From an uncultured Ruminococcus sp. (GTDB taxonomy: Bacteria; Bacillota; Clostridia; Oscillospirales; Acutalibacteraceae): 46,710 nt of DNA. The DNA lies in NCBI GenBank assembly GCA_902794395.1, contig CADBHB010000011.1, positions 1-46,710 of the forward strand, given 5' to 3'. Each line of letters begins with the position of its first letter. Position 1 is the first letter of the stretch. Of the stretch, positions 8,345-15,602 are shown piece after piece. Position numbers and translations under genes: made by a program. The notes under the pieces are model-generated. The model ran no database searches, was not told the origin of the DNA, and saw only the letters and a list, made by a program, of their open reading frames with translations.

Positions 8345-8418
8345 ATACTGATCTCAAATAAAAAGCGGACAAAGATTTGCGGAAAACAGACCGCAAAGAT
8401 TGTCTGCTTTTATTTGAG
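8345..8418. repeat. Palindromic repeat element, short form (bidirectional terminator-like)
   Basis: A near-perfect inverted repeat of about 30 nt per arm: CTCAAATAAAAAGCGGAC... on the left and ...GTCTGCTTTTATTTGAG on the right. The stem ends in T-rich sequence on both strands, so it could terminate the lipid kinase gene ending at 8426. A long form of the same element lies at 46568-46710. Confidence 0.8.
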
Positions 8419-8425
8419 TAAAATA

Positions 8426-9274
8426 TTAAACATTCACTTCATATTCCAAAACGTTCAGCACGGTCTCGCCGTCGATTTGCAGGGCTACAGGGCGGTCGAA
8501 ACGCACCTTTACATGCTTGCCCTTCATTACGTGGACGATCTTCTTTTTTACATGCTCGCCCTTGAAGATGGTAGGAAAGGCGATGAGGGTGTGCAACTTG
8601 CCCGCACCGTTCATCACCATGCAGGTGACCTTGCGCTCGGGGTCAAGTCTGTCCTGATGCGGAGTTGCCATCATGCCGCCCCCGTAAAAGCGTCCCTTCA
8701 TGGTGGGCGCCAGCCACGCCTTTTTAAAAGTGAAGCGGTCGCCGTCCACCTCTACCTCGGCGTTGGTAGGCTTATAGCGGAACAGCAGACCCTTTATAGC
8801 TATTGAAGTGTAGTTGATGGGCTTGTCGCTCTGCTCGCGCAGTCTGTCGCCCTCCTCGCAGCAATAGCCGTCGATGCCGTAGCCTATGCCGTTTATGAAC
8901 TTGCTTGTCCTGCCGTTAACGGTCACAGTGGGCAGGCGCTTGATGTACTTGTTGATCTGCTCGGGAGCATCGCCCTTCTTTTTGTTGAGATCGTTCCAGA
9001 AATCGTTGCCGCTGCCTGTCGGGAAGTAGAACACCTTGTTTGTCAGCGCGTCGCAGTCCACATGGTTGATAAAGTAATTCAGCGTGCCGTCGCCTCCGCA
9101 CAGGCACACCTCGTCGTCCTTGTCAAGTCCCGAGAAGAACCCTGCATAGTCGTCCAGCGACGGCGCGTCGATAAATTCCGGATCGCGGGACTTCCATATC
9201 TCCCTGAGCTGCTCGGCTTCCGCCTTGCCGCAGCCGTTGTTTGAGCTTTGATTGTAAAGTACATAGGTTTTCAT
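8426..9274 (-). CDS. Diacylglycerol kinase/lipid kinase family protein (DagK/YegS-like)
   Basis: 282 residues. The catalytic-domain signatures are GGDGTLNYFINHV (about 59-71) and TGSGNDFW (about 88-95), the nucleotide-binding motifs of the DAGK_cat family. A C-terminal beta-sandwich half contains PTMKGRFYGGGM. The enzyme would phosphorylate diacylglycerol or a related lipid with ATP at the inner membrane face. GGGGGAG is 7 nt before the ATG. The start overlaps the stop of the acyltransferase gene (ATGA at 9271-9274), so the pair makes and recycles phosphatidic acid together, by inference. A normal dagK is 290-300 residues. Confidence 0.9.
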   Translation of the reverse strand: MKTYVLYNQSSNNGCGKAEAEQLREIWKSRDPEFIDAPSLDDYAGFFSGLDKDDEVCLCGGDGTLNYFINHVDCDALTNKVFYFPTGSGNDFWNDLNKKKGDAPEQINKYIKRLPTVTVNGRTSKFINGIGYGIDGYCCEEGDRLREQSDKPINYTSIAIKGLLFRYKPTNAEVEVDGDRFTFKKAWLAPTMKGRFYGGGMMATPHQDRLDPERKVTCMVMNGAGKLHTLIAFPTIFKGEHVKKKIVHVMKGKHVKVRFDRPVALQIDGETVLNVLEYEVNV

Positions 9275-10008
9275 TGCTGTTCTCCCCCATCTAAATGTGA
9301 AAGCATCTGCTCTCTGACCTTATCTCCCAGTATCGCGGTCTTTGTTCCCTTCACCTCGTCCGCGGGTATAACGTCCACCACGTCGATATAGACATGGCTG
9401 CGGTGAAGCGGAAAGTTTTTTTGTATTTCATACGTGCCTTTGACAGTTACGACCGCCACGGGCACGTTGGCTTTTTGAGCTATTTTGAACATCGCGTTGT
9501 GGAACGGCAGCAATCCCGCCTCAAAGTTGCGCGTGCCCTCGGGATATACCGCTACGCAGGCGACGTCACGGTTGATAAGGTCGATAGCGCGGTTTATGGT
9601 TTTTACGGCGTTGCGCGGGTTTTCACGGTCGATCGCCATGAAACACAGCCGGTGGATTATCCTGCCGTATACAGGCACCTTGAAGTTTTCGGGCTTTGAG
9701 ATGAACGCCAGCTGACAGTCGCCGAACACCAGCCACGACAGGATAGGGTCAAACTTTGAGCGGTGATTGCTGACCAGCAGGAACCGCCCCTTGGGCAGCT
9801 TTTCGGCGCCCGTTACATGGAGCTTTATTCGCAGCAGCTTTGACGCCAAAAAGGTGGAGCTGTTCAGCAGGAATCGGTAGTATCTGCTTTCGCAGGGATA
9901 CTCCTTTTTCATATTAACAAACAGGGAGCTGATAACAATAAGCAAAATGTACGCGAAAAACAGCGCCACTATGCCCAGCAGCACCCACAATATGATAACC
10001 CAAACCAT
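9271..10008 (-). CDS. plsC: 1-acyl-sn-glycerol-3-phosphate acyltransferase (PlsC family)
   Basis: 245 residues from the ATG at 10008. The upstream GTG at 10017 sits within the Shine-Dalgarno sequence AGAGGTG, which is placed 6 nt before the ATG, so the ATG start is preferred. An N-terminal membrane anchor (about 1-27) precedes the acyltransferase motifs: SNHRSKFD (HX4D), a middle SKPENFKVPVYGRI block, and YPEGTRNFEAG (EGTR substrate motif). It acylates lysophosphatidic acid to phosphatidic acid at the membrane. Coupled by overlap to the lipid kinase gene. Several paralogues usually exist, so the symbol is by family. Confidence 0.88.
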   Translation of the reverse strand: MVWVIILWVLLGIVALFFAYILLIVISSLFVNMKKEYPCESRYYRFLLNSSTFLASKLLRIKLHVTGAEKLPKGRFLLVSNHRSKFDPILSWLVFGDCQLAFISKPENFKVPVYGRIIHRLCFMAIDRENPRNAVKTINRAIDLINRDVACVAVYPEGTRNFEAGLLPFHNAMFKIAQKANVPVAVVTVKGTYEIQKNFPLHRSHVYIDVVDVIPADEVKGTKTAILGDKVREQMLSHLDGGEQQ

Positions 10009-10031
10009 AAAATACACCTCTTTTTATCATT

Positions 10032-10060
10032 ATTATACATTTTTCTGCACAAAACGTCAA
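10032..10060 (-). promoter_or_regulatory. Sigma-A type promoter for the acyltransferase/lipid kinase operon
   Basis: Minus strand: TTGACG (10055-10060), 17-bp spacer, TATAAT (10032-10037). The start site would lie about 17 nt before the ATG at 10008, giving a short leader that still contains the RBS. Confidence 0.88.
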
Positions 10061-10082
10061 TAATAATATTCAAAAATACTTT

Positions 10083-10113
10083 AGGCAACACCGCGCGATT
10101 CACGGTGTTGCCT
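10083..10113 (-). terminator. Hairpin terminator after ydcF
   Basis: A perfect 11-bp stem AGGCAACACCG/CGGTGTTGCCT with a 9-nt loop lies 10 nt beyond the ydcF-like stop. The T tract on the minus strand is imperfect (TAAAGTATTTTTG). Confidence 0.75.
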
Positions 10114-10122
10114 TGGCTTTCT

Positions 10123-10902
10123 CTATTTCCACAAAAGTGTCGGGATGGCGAACCACTCCCGAACGATGTAGGTCGGAACAAATATCCATTCGGTGTCAGC
10201 GCATACACTGCCTATGTCGGTGGCTATGCCCTGCTTTTCGGCGATCAACTTGGCGCGCGGCTGATGAAAGCCGTCGGTGATGACGGCGAGGCTCCTGTTA
10301 AGCCCCTGCTCCTCAATAAGCTGCCAGGAATATTTGAAGTTCTCCGCCGTGTCGGTCGCCTTATCCTCGAGGACAAGACGGTCGGGAGCGATGCCGCGCC
10401 GCGTCAGCTCGCGGTACATACACTCAGCCTCGCTGATGAGCTCGTCGCTGCCCTTGCCGCCTGTTAGCACCGCCTTCGCCTCGGGGTTGTCCTTCAAGTA
10501 TCTCTCGGCTGCCTCGATGCGTTTGTTGAGCACCCGCGAGGGAGCGCCGCTCGGCGTGACCTGAGCGCCGAGCACCACCGCCGTCGCGTTTTTCTGCGGC
10601 GGGCGCGCGTTTGAAAAGACGATAGCCGCCGTGACTATCATCCCGTAAGCCACAAATGCCGCCAAACAAAGCGTTGCGGCGCGGTATATAACCCATGTCC
10701 AGCCCCGCTTTTTAAAGACACCGCGCACGGCGCGCTGTACGGGAGCGATGCAAAGGCACAGCAGCCACAGGCAGAGCACGATGCCCGTCAGATTTCCGAT
10801 ATTTACAAGCCTGTATTTACAGATGGGCGCGATAAACCAAACCATCATACCAGCGGCGAACACCGCGCCGACTATCCTCAATACAAAAATCAGTTTTTTC
10901 AT
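10123..10902 (-). CDS. YdcF/SanA family protein (DUF218), membrane anchored
   Basis: 259 residues. Three hydrophobic segments fill the first 100 residues (about 5-27, 37-55, 68-92). The DUF218 domain then begins with TAVVLGAQV and has the family's TGGKGSDELISEAECMYREL block and the LEDKATDTAENF motif, ending in ITDGFHQPRA. The family includes SanA/YdcF, linked to envelope integrity and vancomycin exclusion at high temperature in E. coli, with no firm biochemical role. AAAGGG precedes the ATG at 8 nt. It lies 15 nt after comF and shares its promoter. Confidence 0.88.
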   Translation of the reverse strand: MKKLIFVLRIVGAVFAAGMMVWFIAPICKYRLVNIGNLTGIVLCLWLLCLCIAPVQRAVRGVFKKRGWTWVIYRAATLCLAAFVAYGMIVTAAIVFSNARPPQKNATAVVLGAQVTPSGAPSRVLNKRIEAAERYLKDNPEAKAVLTGGKGSDELISEAECMYRELTRRGIAPDRLVLEDKATDTAENFKYSWQLIEEQGLNRSLAVITDGFHQPRAKLIAEKQGIATDIGSVCADTEWIFVPTYIVREWFAIPTLLWK

Positions 10903-10917
10903 CCCGTTATCCCTTTC

Positions 10918-11598
10918 TCACACCACGACCGCACACACCACCGCGCAGTCTACGCTTTGGCAGCCGCCGCGCTTGAGGATACGCGCGCACTCGCCGAGCG
11001 TGTTTCCTGTGGTGATAATGTCGTCCACCAACAGTATCTTTTTGCCCTTTACCGACTCCGCGTCGCGCAGGCGGAACACCCCGCGCACATTTTTCTCTCG
11101 TTCGCTGCGCTTAAGCGAATGTTGCGGATCGTTTTTCTTATGCTTTTCCAGCGCTTCCGCGTAAGGGACCCCGGTGGCTCGGGACAGCTCCCTTGCCAGC
11201 AGCTCCGACTGATTGAAGCCGCGCCTGCGCATATCCTCGCGCCGCATAGGCACGCAGGTGACAAAATCAAAGCTTTCAACGTCATAACACTCCCGCGCCG
11301 CCCTGACCATAACCACCGCAAGCGATGGCGCGAAGTACGCCCTTTCGCCGAATTTGAAACGCTTGATCGCCTCGGCGTACTCATCCAGATAGGGCAGCGC
11401 TGCCGAGCACGGCACTCCTCCTATGGCAAAAATGCGGTACGCCTTGGCGGGCAGCTTCTTTTTGCAGACCTTGCAGGCGTACTCGTCCGGCATTATGACC
11501 TTCATGCAATACGGGCAGCGGTTGGGGAACAACCACGTTAAGGCTCTGTTTTTTACGGCGCGCAGGGCGCCCCTTATGTGTGACTTTTTCATGGGCAT
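10918..11598 (-). CDS. comF: ComF family amidophosphoribosyltransferase-like protein
   Basis: 226 residues. An N-terminal zinc-binding double CxxC (CPYCMK at about 24-29 and CKVC at about 38-41) precedes a type I phosphoribosyltransferase domain. The PRPP loop KILLVDDIITTGNTL (about 185-199) and the family RRGFNQSELLA motif (about 127-137) are both present. ComF is needed for DNA uptake in competent Firmicutes, and the homologue is widely kept in non-competent species. No other com gene is nearby. Two Met codons (11598 and 11592) are possible starts and neither has a clear RBS, so the N-terminus is uncertain by two residues. Confidence 0.88.
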   Translation of the reverse strand: MPMKKSHIRGALRAVKNRALTWLFPNRCPYCMKVIMPDEYACKVCKKKLPAKAYRIFAIGGVPCSAALPYLDEYAEAIKRFKFGERAYFAPSLAVVMVRAARECYDVESFDFVTCVPMRREDMRRRGFNQSELLARELSRATGVPYAEALEKHKKNDPQHSLKRSEREKNVRGVFRLRDAESVKGKKILLVDDIITTGNTLGECARILKRGGCQSVDCAVVCAVVV

Positions 11599-11639
11599 AT
11601 CTATAGCATCAAATCATCAGGTATTTAGTCTATAGTACT

Positions 11640-11668
11640 GTTATACCACATCACGACCGCGATTGCAA
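11640..11668 (-). promoter_or_regulatory. Promoter for comF/ydcF
   Basis: Minus strand: TTGCAA (11663-11668), 17-bp spacer, TATAAC (11640-11645), with a TG one base before the -10 (extended -10). Confidence 0.8.
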
Positions 11669-11680
11669 GATTATCAGGCA

Positions 11681-11730
11681 AAAACCGCGCCCTTAGCGGC
11701 TGCCGCCCTGCGGGGGAGACAACGCGGTTA
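11681..11730 (-). repeat. Palindromic repeat of the AACCGCG family, terminator-like
   Basis: Arms AAAACCGCG (11681-11689) and CGCGGTTA (11723-11730) enclose a GC-rich inner region. On the minus strand it ends CGCGGTTTTTG, as a terminator would. Both arms match the element at 2484-2519. It lies beyond the LCP terminator, upstream of comF. Confidence 0.6.
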
Positions 11731-11741
11731 AAAACAGGTTA

Positions 11742-11777
11742 AACAAAAAGCAGAGAGTGAATTTGCACACTCTCTGC
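11742..11777 (-). terminator. Intrinsic terminator of the sortase/LCP operon
   Basis: A perfect 10-bp stem GCAGAGAGTG (11750-11759) with CACTCTCTGC (11768-11777). Read on the minus strand it is followed by TTTTTGTTT. Confidence 0.88.
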
Positions 11778-11848
11778 CATCGGTAAAATCATTTTTTGCG
11801 GCAGCTTCCGCTTTGCCCCGCGGTCAGCTTTAATTCCGCTTTTTTAAA

Positions 11849-13144
11849 TCAATCTTTGATATAGTAGACGCTCAGGAACTGTTCAAAAAACGCCTTTTGG
11901 TCAATGGTGTACACGGGCGTTTCGCCGTCGGCGTCAAGCCCCTGACTTCCGGGTACAGTGACTATATCTGTCGACATTCCGCCGCCGAACATAAACTCCT
12001 TGGCAAGATACGAAACCTTGGCGGCGTTGAGGTTTGTGCACGAATACGGCGAGGACTGATTGAACAGCTTGATCGCCGAGGTGGGGTTCTTCTTCAAAGA
12101 CGACTGCATCGTAGCTAAAAAGCTGCGCGCGTATACCTTTTGCCGTTCCAGACGCTTCAGGCTTGCGTCGACCTCGGTGTGCGTTCTGTCGCGCACAAAT
12201 AGCTCAGCCTGCTTGCCGTGCAGGAAATAGGTTTGACCCTCTTTAAAATCTCCGATAGTCTCGGGCGCAGTCACGCTGATTCCGCCGACCGCGTCGTTCA
12301 TCGCAGAGATACCGCGCAGATCAAGCGCGTAATAGGTCTGGATGGGAACATTAAAGAATATTCTCCTCACTGAGGAAAGGGTGTTCTCGCAGCTTCTGCG
12401 CTTGCCGTCGCCGTAGGCGTACGCCTTACATATCTGCATATTCTCAATGCCGTAATAATCGTACTTGCCGTCGGAGGTCGTGTAAAGCGCGACCTCGGTG
12501 ACCGTATCACGCGGCAGCGCGATCATAGTCATTTTGTGATACTTCACGTCAATGGCGATCGCCACGATAACGTCGGACTGACCGCCTGTGCCCATTTCGT
12601 TGAGGCCTTCAAGGTCTTGCTTGTCCACGCCCAAAAACAGCAGCGTTGTCACATCGTGATTGTAGCGGTACCTGCTGCCTTCATATATTATGCTGTCGCC
12701 GTCGTCCTGCACGTCAGCGGAGATCTCCTCCGGAACTACCACCTGCAGATCGACGTCAAACAATTCCCGTCTGCCCTTGTACACCAAGAACACCGTTACC
12801 GCCGAAATAAGGATCGCGATCGTCAAGATAACGCTGACCACGATAAGAACGACCTTTTTCCATGTCTTCATCTTCTTTTTGCGGTGCTTGCGGTGATGGT
12901 GCTTTTTTCCGTCGGACGAAGATGAATGATGGTGGTGCCTGCTCTTTTTCGGCTTCAGGAATTTGTAGTTAGAGTAGTCGTCCTCAACCGAAATGACATC
13001 CTTTTTTACGGGTATCTTCTCTCCGGTAGGGCGCACATCCTCGCTCGCTATGACCACGTCACGGACTTCATAGCTGTCATCCCAAGTACTTCTTTTCTTT
13101 TTTGGGGTATGCTGTGAGGTGTTTTCCTCATTGGGTTGGCTCAT
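11849..13144 (-). CDS. LCP (LytR-CpsA-Psr) family glycopolymer transferase
   Basis: 431 residues. The cytoplasmic N-terminus (about 97 residues) is highly charged with His clusters (70-73, 82-84). One membrane span at about 98-121 precedes the extracellular LCP domain (about 165-365), recognisable from LLFLGVDKQ, SDVIVAIAIDVKYHKMTMIALPRDT and the later FVRDRTH segment with its Arg pair. LCP enzymes transfer undecaprenyl-linked glycopolymers such as teichoic acids or capsule to peptidoglycan. The ATG lies inside the last codons of the sortase gene (17-nt overlap), so the two are coupled. The His-rich tail is unusual for the family and could bind metal. Confidence 0.92.
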   Translation of the reverse strand: MSQPNEENTSQHTPKKKRSTWDDSYEVRDVVIASEDVRPTGEKIPVKKDVISVEDDYSNYKFLKPKKSRHHHHSSSSDGKKHHHRKHRKKKMKTWKKVVLIVVSVILTIAILISAVTVFLVYKGRRELFDVDLQVVVPEEISADVQDDGDSIIYEGSRYRYNHDVTTLLFLGVDKQDLEGLNEMGTGGQSDVIVAIAIDVKYHKMTMIALPRDTVTEVALYTTSDGKYDYYGIENMQICKAYAYGDGKRRSCENTLSSVRRIFFNVPIQTYYALDLRGISAMNDAVGGISVTAPETIGDFKEGQTYFLHGKQAELFVRDRTHTEVDASLKRLERQKVYARSFLATMQSSLKKNPTSAIKLFNQSSPYSCTNLNAAKVSYLAKEFMFGGGMSTDIVTVPGSQGLDADGETPVYTIDQKAFFEQFLSVYYIKD

Positions 13145-14000
13145 CTTTTATTAAAACTCCTTGCACTATATAACGCCCGATGTTGTTGTTTTGGCAGGTG
13201 CTGAGCACCAGCATTTTGCTGTTGAGATCAAGCCGGACCTCGTCCCTGACATTGTACGTCAGAGAATACTGCGGATTCTTCGCGTTATCCAGCCACTCCT
13301 GAAACACCTTGTCGTCGTTGAAGTCATAGGAATTAAGGATGTGCTTATCATCATAATCCTGCGCTACGACTACCTCGTATGTCAGCTTTCTGGTCGGCGT
13401 ATAGATATAAATATACTTGTGTGTGTCAAAGAAATTCCTGTCCGAAAAATAATGCAGGTTGGCAAACATAGAGCCGTTAGCCATATTGTGACCGTACAGC
13501 ACCGTGACCCTGTCCGAATAATCCTTTTTATTCATAGACTGCGAGTAGATCGCGCCCGGGAAGCTGTAGTTTTTGTTTACATCATGGTCCAGATAGAAAT
13601 TATCGTCCTCGGCGCTCTGCATAACAGGCAGCGAGATTTGCGTGTCGGGAATGTATATCCACGAGTACGCCTCGGGATTTTGCTGCTGCAGCGTAGCGAA
13701 ATCAACCTTGTTCTCCACAGGCTGCTGTGTGTATCCGCCGTTGCCGCCGTTGCCGCCGCTGTCACCCTGAGGATAAGTTTCCACATCGGGCTCTACCACA
13801 TACACGCCGTCGGGATTTGTCGTACCCATTGGCAGGTCGGGCGCCACTGAGGACTGCAGATTTTGAATGTATTTTTTATTGGAAAAAGCACAGCCCTTCA
13901 GCAACACAAGATAAGTCACTGCGAGTACCAAAGTGATACCAAACACAATGATAAGTGAGATAAGGACTGTTTTTTTCTTTTTTGTGCTCATTTTACTCAT
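13128..14000 (-). CDS. srtB: Class B sortase
   Basis: 290 residues. A basic N-terminus and membrane span (about 11-33), a Gly/Asn/Gln linker (about 75-95), then the sortase domain. Catalytic residues are visible: His in VLYGHNMANGSMF (about 168), Cys in VLSTCQNN (about 269) and Arg in NIGRYIVQG (about 277). The FFDTHKYIYIYTP insertion between His and Cys is typical of class B. It would cleave a sorting signal and attach the protein to the wall or to another protein. The nearby small SPKTG protein (14173-14433) is the obvious candidate substrate. The start at 14000 has GGTGAT at 7 nt. Confidence 0.93.
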   Translation of the reverse strand: MSKMSTKKKKTVLISLIIVFGITLVLAVTYLVLLKGCAFSNKKYIQNLQSSVAPDLPMGTTNPDGVYVVEPDVETYPQGDSGGNGGNGGYTQQPVENKVDFATLQQQNPEAYSWIYIPDTQISLPVMQSAEDDNFYLDHDVNKNYSFPGAIYSQSMNKKDYSDRVTVLYGHNMANGSMFANLHYFSDRNFFDTHKYIYIYTPTRKLTYEVVVAQDYDDKHILNSYDFNDDKVFQEWLDNAKNPQYSLTYNVRDEVRLDLNSKMLVLSTCQNNNIGRYIVQGVLIKDEPTQ

Positions 14001-14024
14001 ATAAACATCACCATATACACCATA

Positions 14025-14053
14025 ATTGTATCATTTGAGGCGCACAAAGTCAA
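14025..14053 (-). promoter_or_regulatory. Promoter for the sortase/LCP operon
   Basis: Minus strand: TTGACT (14048-14053), 17-bp spacer, TACAAT (14025-14030), with an extended -10 TG. The start codon is about 25 nt further on. Confidence 0.85.
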
Positions 14054-14121
14054 TGCACTTTAGGCGAATCTATTTCGGCAATTCCTTGTTTTTTTTGTTT
14101 AGAATCACCACAAAACCGCAA

Positions 14122-14154
14122 AACAACAAAAAGCCCCTGTTGATACAGGGGCTT
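14122..14154 (-). terminator. Intrinsic terminator after the SPKTG gene
   Basis: AAGCCCCTGT (14131-14140) pairs with ACAGGGGCTT (14145-14154) around a 4-nt loop. The minus-strand continuation is TTTTTGTTGTTTT. It separates this gene from the sortase operon. Confidence 0.9.
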
Positions 14155-14172
14155 AAAACTGCAAATCAACAA

Positions 14173-14433
14173 TTATTTCTTCGCGGTTTTAACAAGCGCA
14201 ACAGAAGCAGCGCCGCAACCGATAACAGAGAGAGCAATCAACGAGTATACGAGAATATCGTTGGAGCCGGTCTTAGGAGATTTATTACCATTATCGGGGG
14301 TGGGCACATTTGTTGTAGCCTGTGTCTCGGGAACCGTGGTGGCAACAGGGCTGGTCTCCGAAATCGCATAAGCAGAAACGGTAGAGAAGGCCATAATCAT
14401 CACAGCGATCACGATTGTAACAATCTTCTTCAT
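14173..14433 (-). CDS. Small secreted protein with SPKTG-type sortase sorting signal
   Basis: 86 residues. The start at 14433 is chosen for a perfect AGGAGGA 6 nt upstream; the longer frame to 14613 has no RBS. Residues 1-23 are a signal peptide ending AYA, 24-51 are Ser/Thr/Pro/Ala-rich, SPKTG is at 52-56, a hydrophobic span runs to about 80, and the tail is KTAKK. This is the full layout of a sortase substrate, but cleavage would leave only about 32 residues on the wall. It has its own promoter and terminator, next to the class B sortase operon. Role unknown: a minimal surface peptide, spacer, or pilus-tip/base piece are all possible. Confidence 0.85.
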   Translation of the reverse strand: MKKIVTIVIAVMIMAFSTVSAYAISETSPVATTVPETQATTNVPTPDNGNKSPKTGSNDILVYSLIALSVIGCGAASVALVKTAKK

Positions 14434-14462
14434 AATTTTCCTCCTGATTGACAAAATTTCAG

Positions 14463-14476
14463 CACAATTAATTGTG
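14463..14476. promoter_or_regulatory. 14-bp perfect palindrome in the leader of the SPKTG gene
   Basis: CACAATTAATTGTG lies about 16-30 nt downstream of the predicted transcription start and 30 nt before the ATG. Such symmetry at this place fits a repressor operator, but no cognate regulator is known here. Confidence 0.45.
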
Positions 14477-14499
14477 TGATTTTCTTTCTTGGTAACTTG

Positions 14500-14528
14500 A
14501 TTATAACACACTGTTTTGGAAATGTAAA
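14500..14528 (-). promoter_or_regulatory. Strong promoter for the SPKTG gene
   Basis: Minus strand: TTTACA (14523-14528), 17-bp spacer, TATAAT (14500-14505), preceded by TG at the extended -10 position. This near-consensus promoter suggests high expression. Confidence 0.88.
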
Positions 14529-14621
14529 GACTTTTTTTGTATTCTTTTTCGATTTTACACAAAAATTTCATTACGTGTCCGTCATTCTGTAAAAAATCGA
14601 CAGAATAATACAAGATTTCTA

Positions 14622-14650
14622 TTGCATATCTGCCGCGCTGAATGTATAAT
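14622..14650 (+). promoter_or_regulatory. Promoter for nadA
   Basis: TTGCAT (14622-14627), 17-bp spacer, TATAAT (14645-14650). The start site would be about 27 nt before the nadA ATG. Confidence 0.88.
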
Positions 14651-14683
14651 TAATAATGAAAAAGTATGGAAAGGAAATGCACT

Positions 14684-15601
14684 ATGAATATCGCTCAACT
14701 CCAGCAGGAAATAATCAAGCTAAAAAAAGAAAAGGACGTCTGCATCCTCGCCCACAGTTATCAGGCGCGAGAGATCTGCGAGATCGCCGACTTCACCGGC
14801 GACAGCTACAAGCTCAGCGTAGACGCCTCCAAGGTGTCGAACCGAAACATCCTGATGTGCGGCGTGCGCTTCATGGCGGAAACCTGCAAGATACTCTCCC
14901 CCGAAAAAACCGTTTTGCTCGCCCAGCCCTTTGCCGGCTGTGCCATGGCGGATCAGATGGATAAGCCGCTGATAGCCCAGGTAAAGGAGCGCTGCCCCGA
15001 CCACACCGTAGTAGCCTACATCAACACCACCGCCGCGCTCAAGACCATCTGCGACGTCTGCGTCACCAGTTCCTCGGCGGTAAAGATAGTCAACAACATC
15101 GAAAACAAGAACATCCTCTTCATCCCCGACTGCAACCTCGGCGCCTATGTCGCCGCGCAGTGCCCCGATAAAAACATCAAGCTGCTCAACGGCGGCTGTC
15201 CCATACACGCCTGCGTGACCCCCGAGGACGCGCAAAAAGCCAAGTCGCTGTATCCCGAAGCGGAGCTGCTGGTGCACCCCGAATGTGTGCCTGCGGTCTG
15301 CGAACTGGCGGACTACATCGGCTCTACCTCCGGCATAATGGACTACGCGGTAAAGTCCGACAAAAAGGAATTTATCATCGGCACCGAGATCAGCATAGCC
15401 GAGCACCTGCAATACATGTGCCCCGACAAGACCTTCCACATTCTGAGCCTAAAGCTTATTTGCCCCAACATGAAGGCCACCACCCTTGTCGACGTCTACA
15501 ACTGCCTCAACGGCACGGGCGGCGAAGAGATCGTTCTGGATGACGACACCCTCCGCGACGCCAAGCGCTGCATCGACGAGATGATACGCCTGGGTGAGTG
15601 A
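14684..15601 (+). CDS. nadA: Quinolinate synthase NadA
   Basis: 305 residues from the ATG at 14684, with AAGGAA 8 nt upstream; the in-frame ATG at 14666 sits too close to the transcription start. NadA condenses iminoaspartate with dihydroxyacetone phosphate to quinolinate using a 4Fe-4S cluster. Seen are AHSYQAREICEIADFTGDSY at the start, the cluster-cysteine context LMCGVRFMAETC, TSSSAVKIV, HPECVPAVCELAD, GSTSGIM, and the C-terminal Cys in VYNCLNG. It is the short, three-module form. nadB and nadC are not in the window, which is unusual since they commonly sit beside it. mnmA follows after 1 nt. Confidence 0.95.
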   Translation: MNIAQLQQEIIKLKKEKDVCILAHSYQAREICEIADFTGDSYKLSVDASKVSNRNILMCGVRFMAETCKILSPEKTVLLAQPFAGCAMADQMDKPLIAQVKERCPDHTVVAYINTTAALKTICDVCVTSSSAVKIVNNIENKNILFIPDCNLGAYVAAQCPDKNIKLLNGGCPIHACVTPEDAQKAKSLYPEAELLVHPECVPAVCELADYIGSTSGIMDYAVKSDKKEFIIGTEISIAEHLQYMCPDKTFHILSLKLICPNMKATTLVDVYNCLNGTGGEEIVLDDDTLRDAKRCIDEMIRLGE

Positions 15602-15602
15602 T

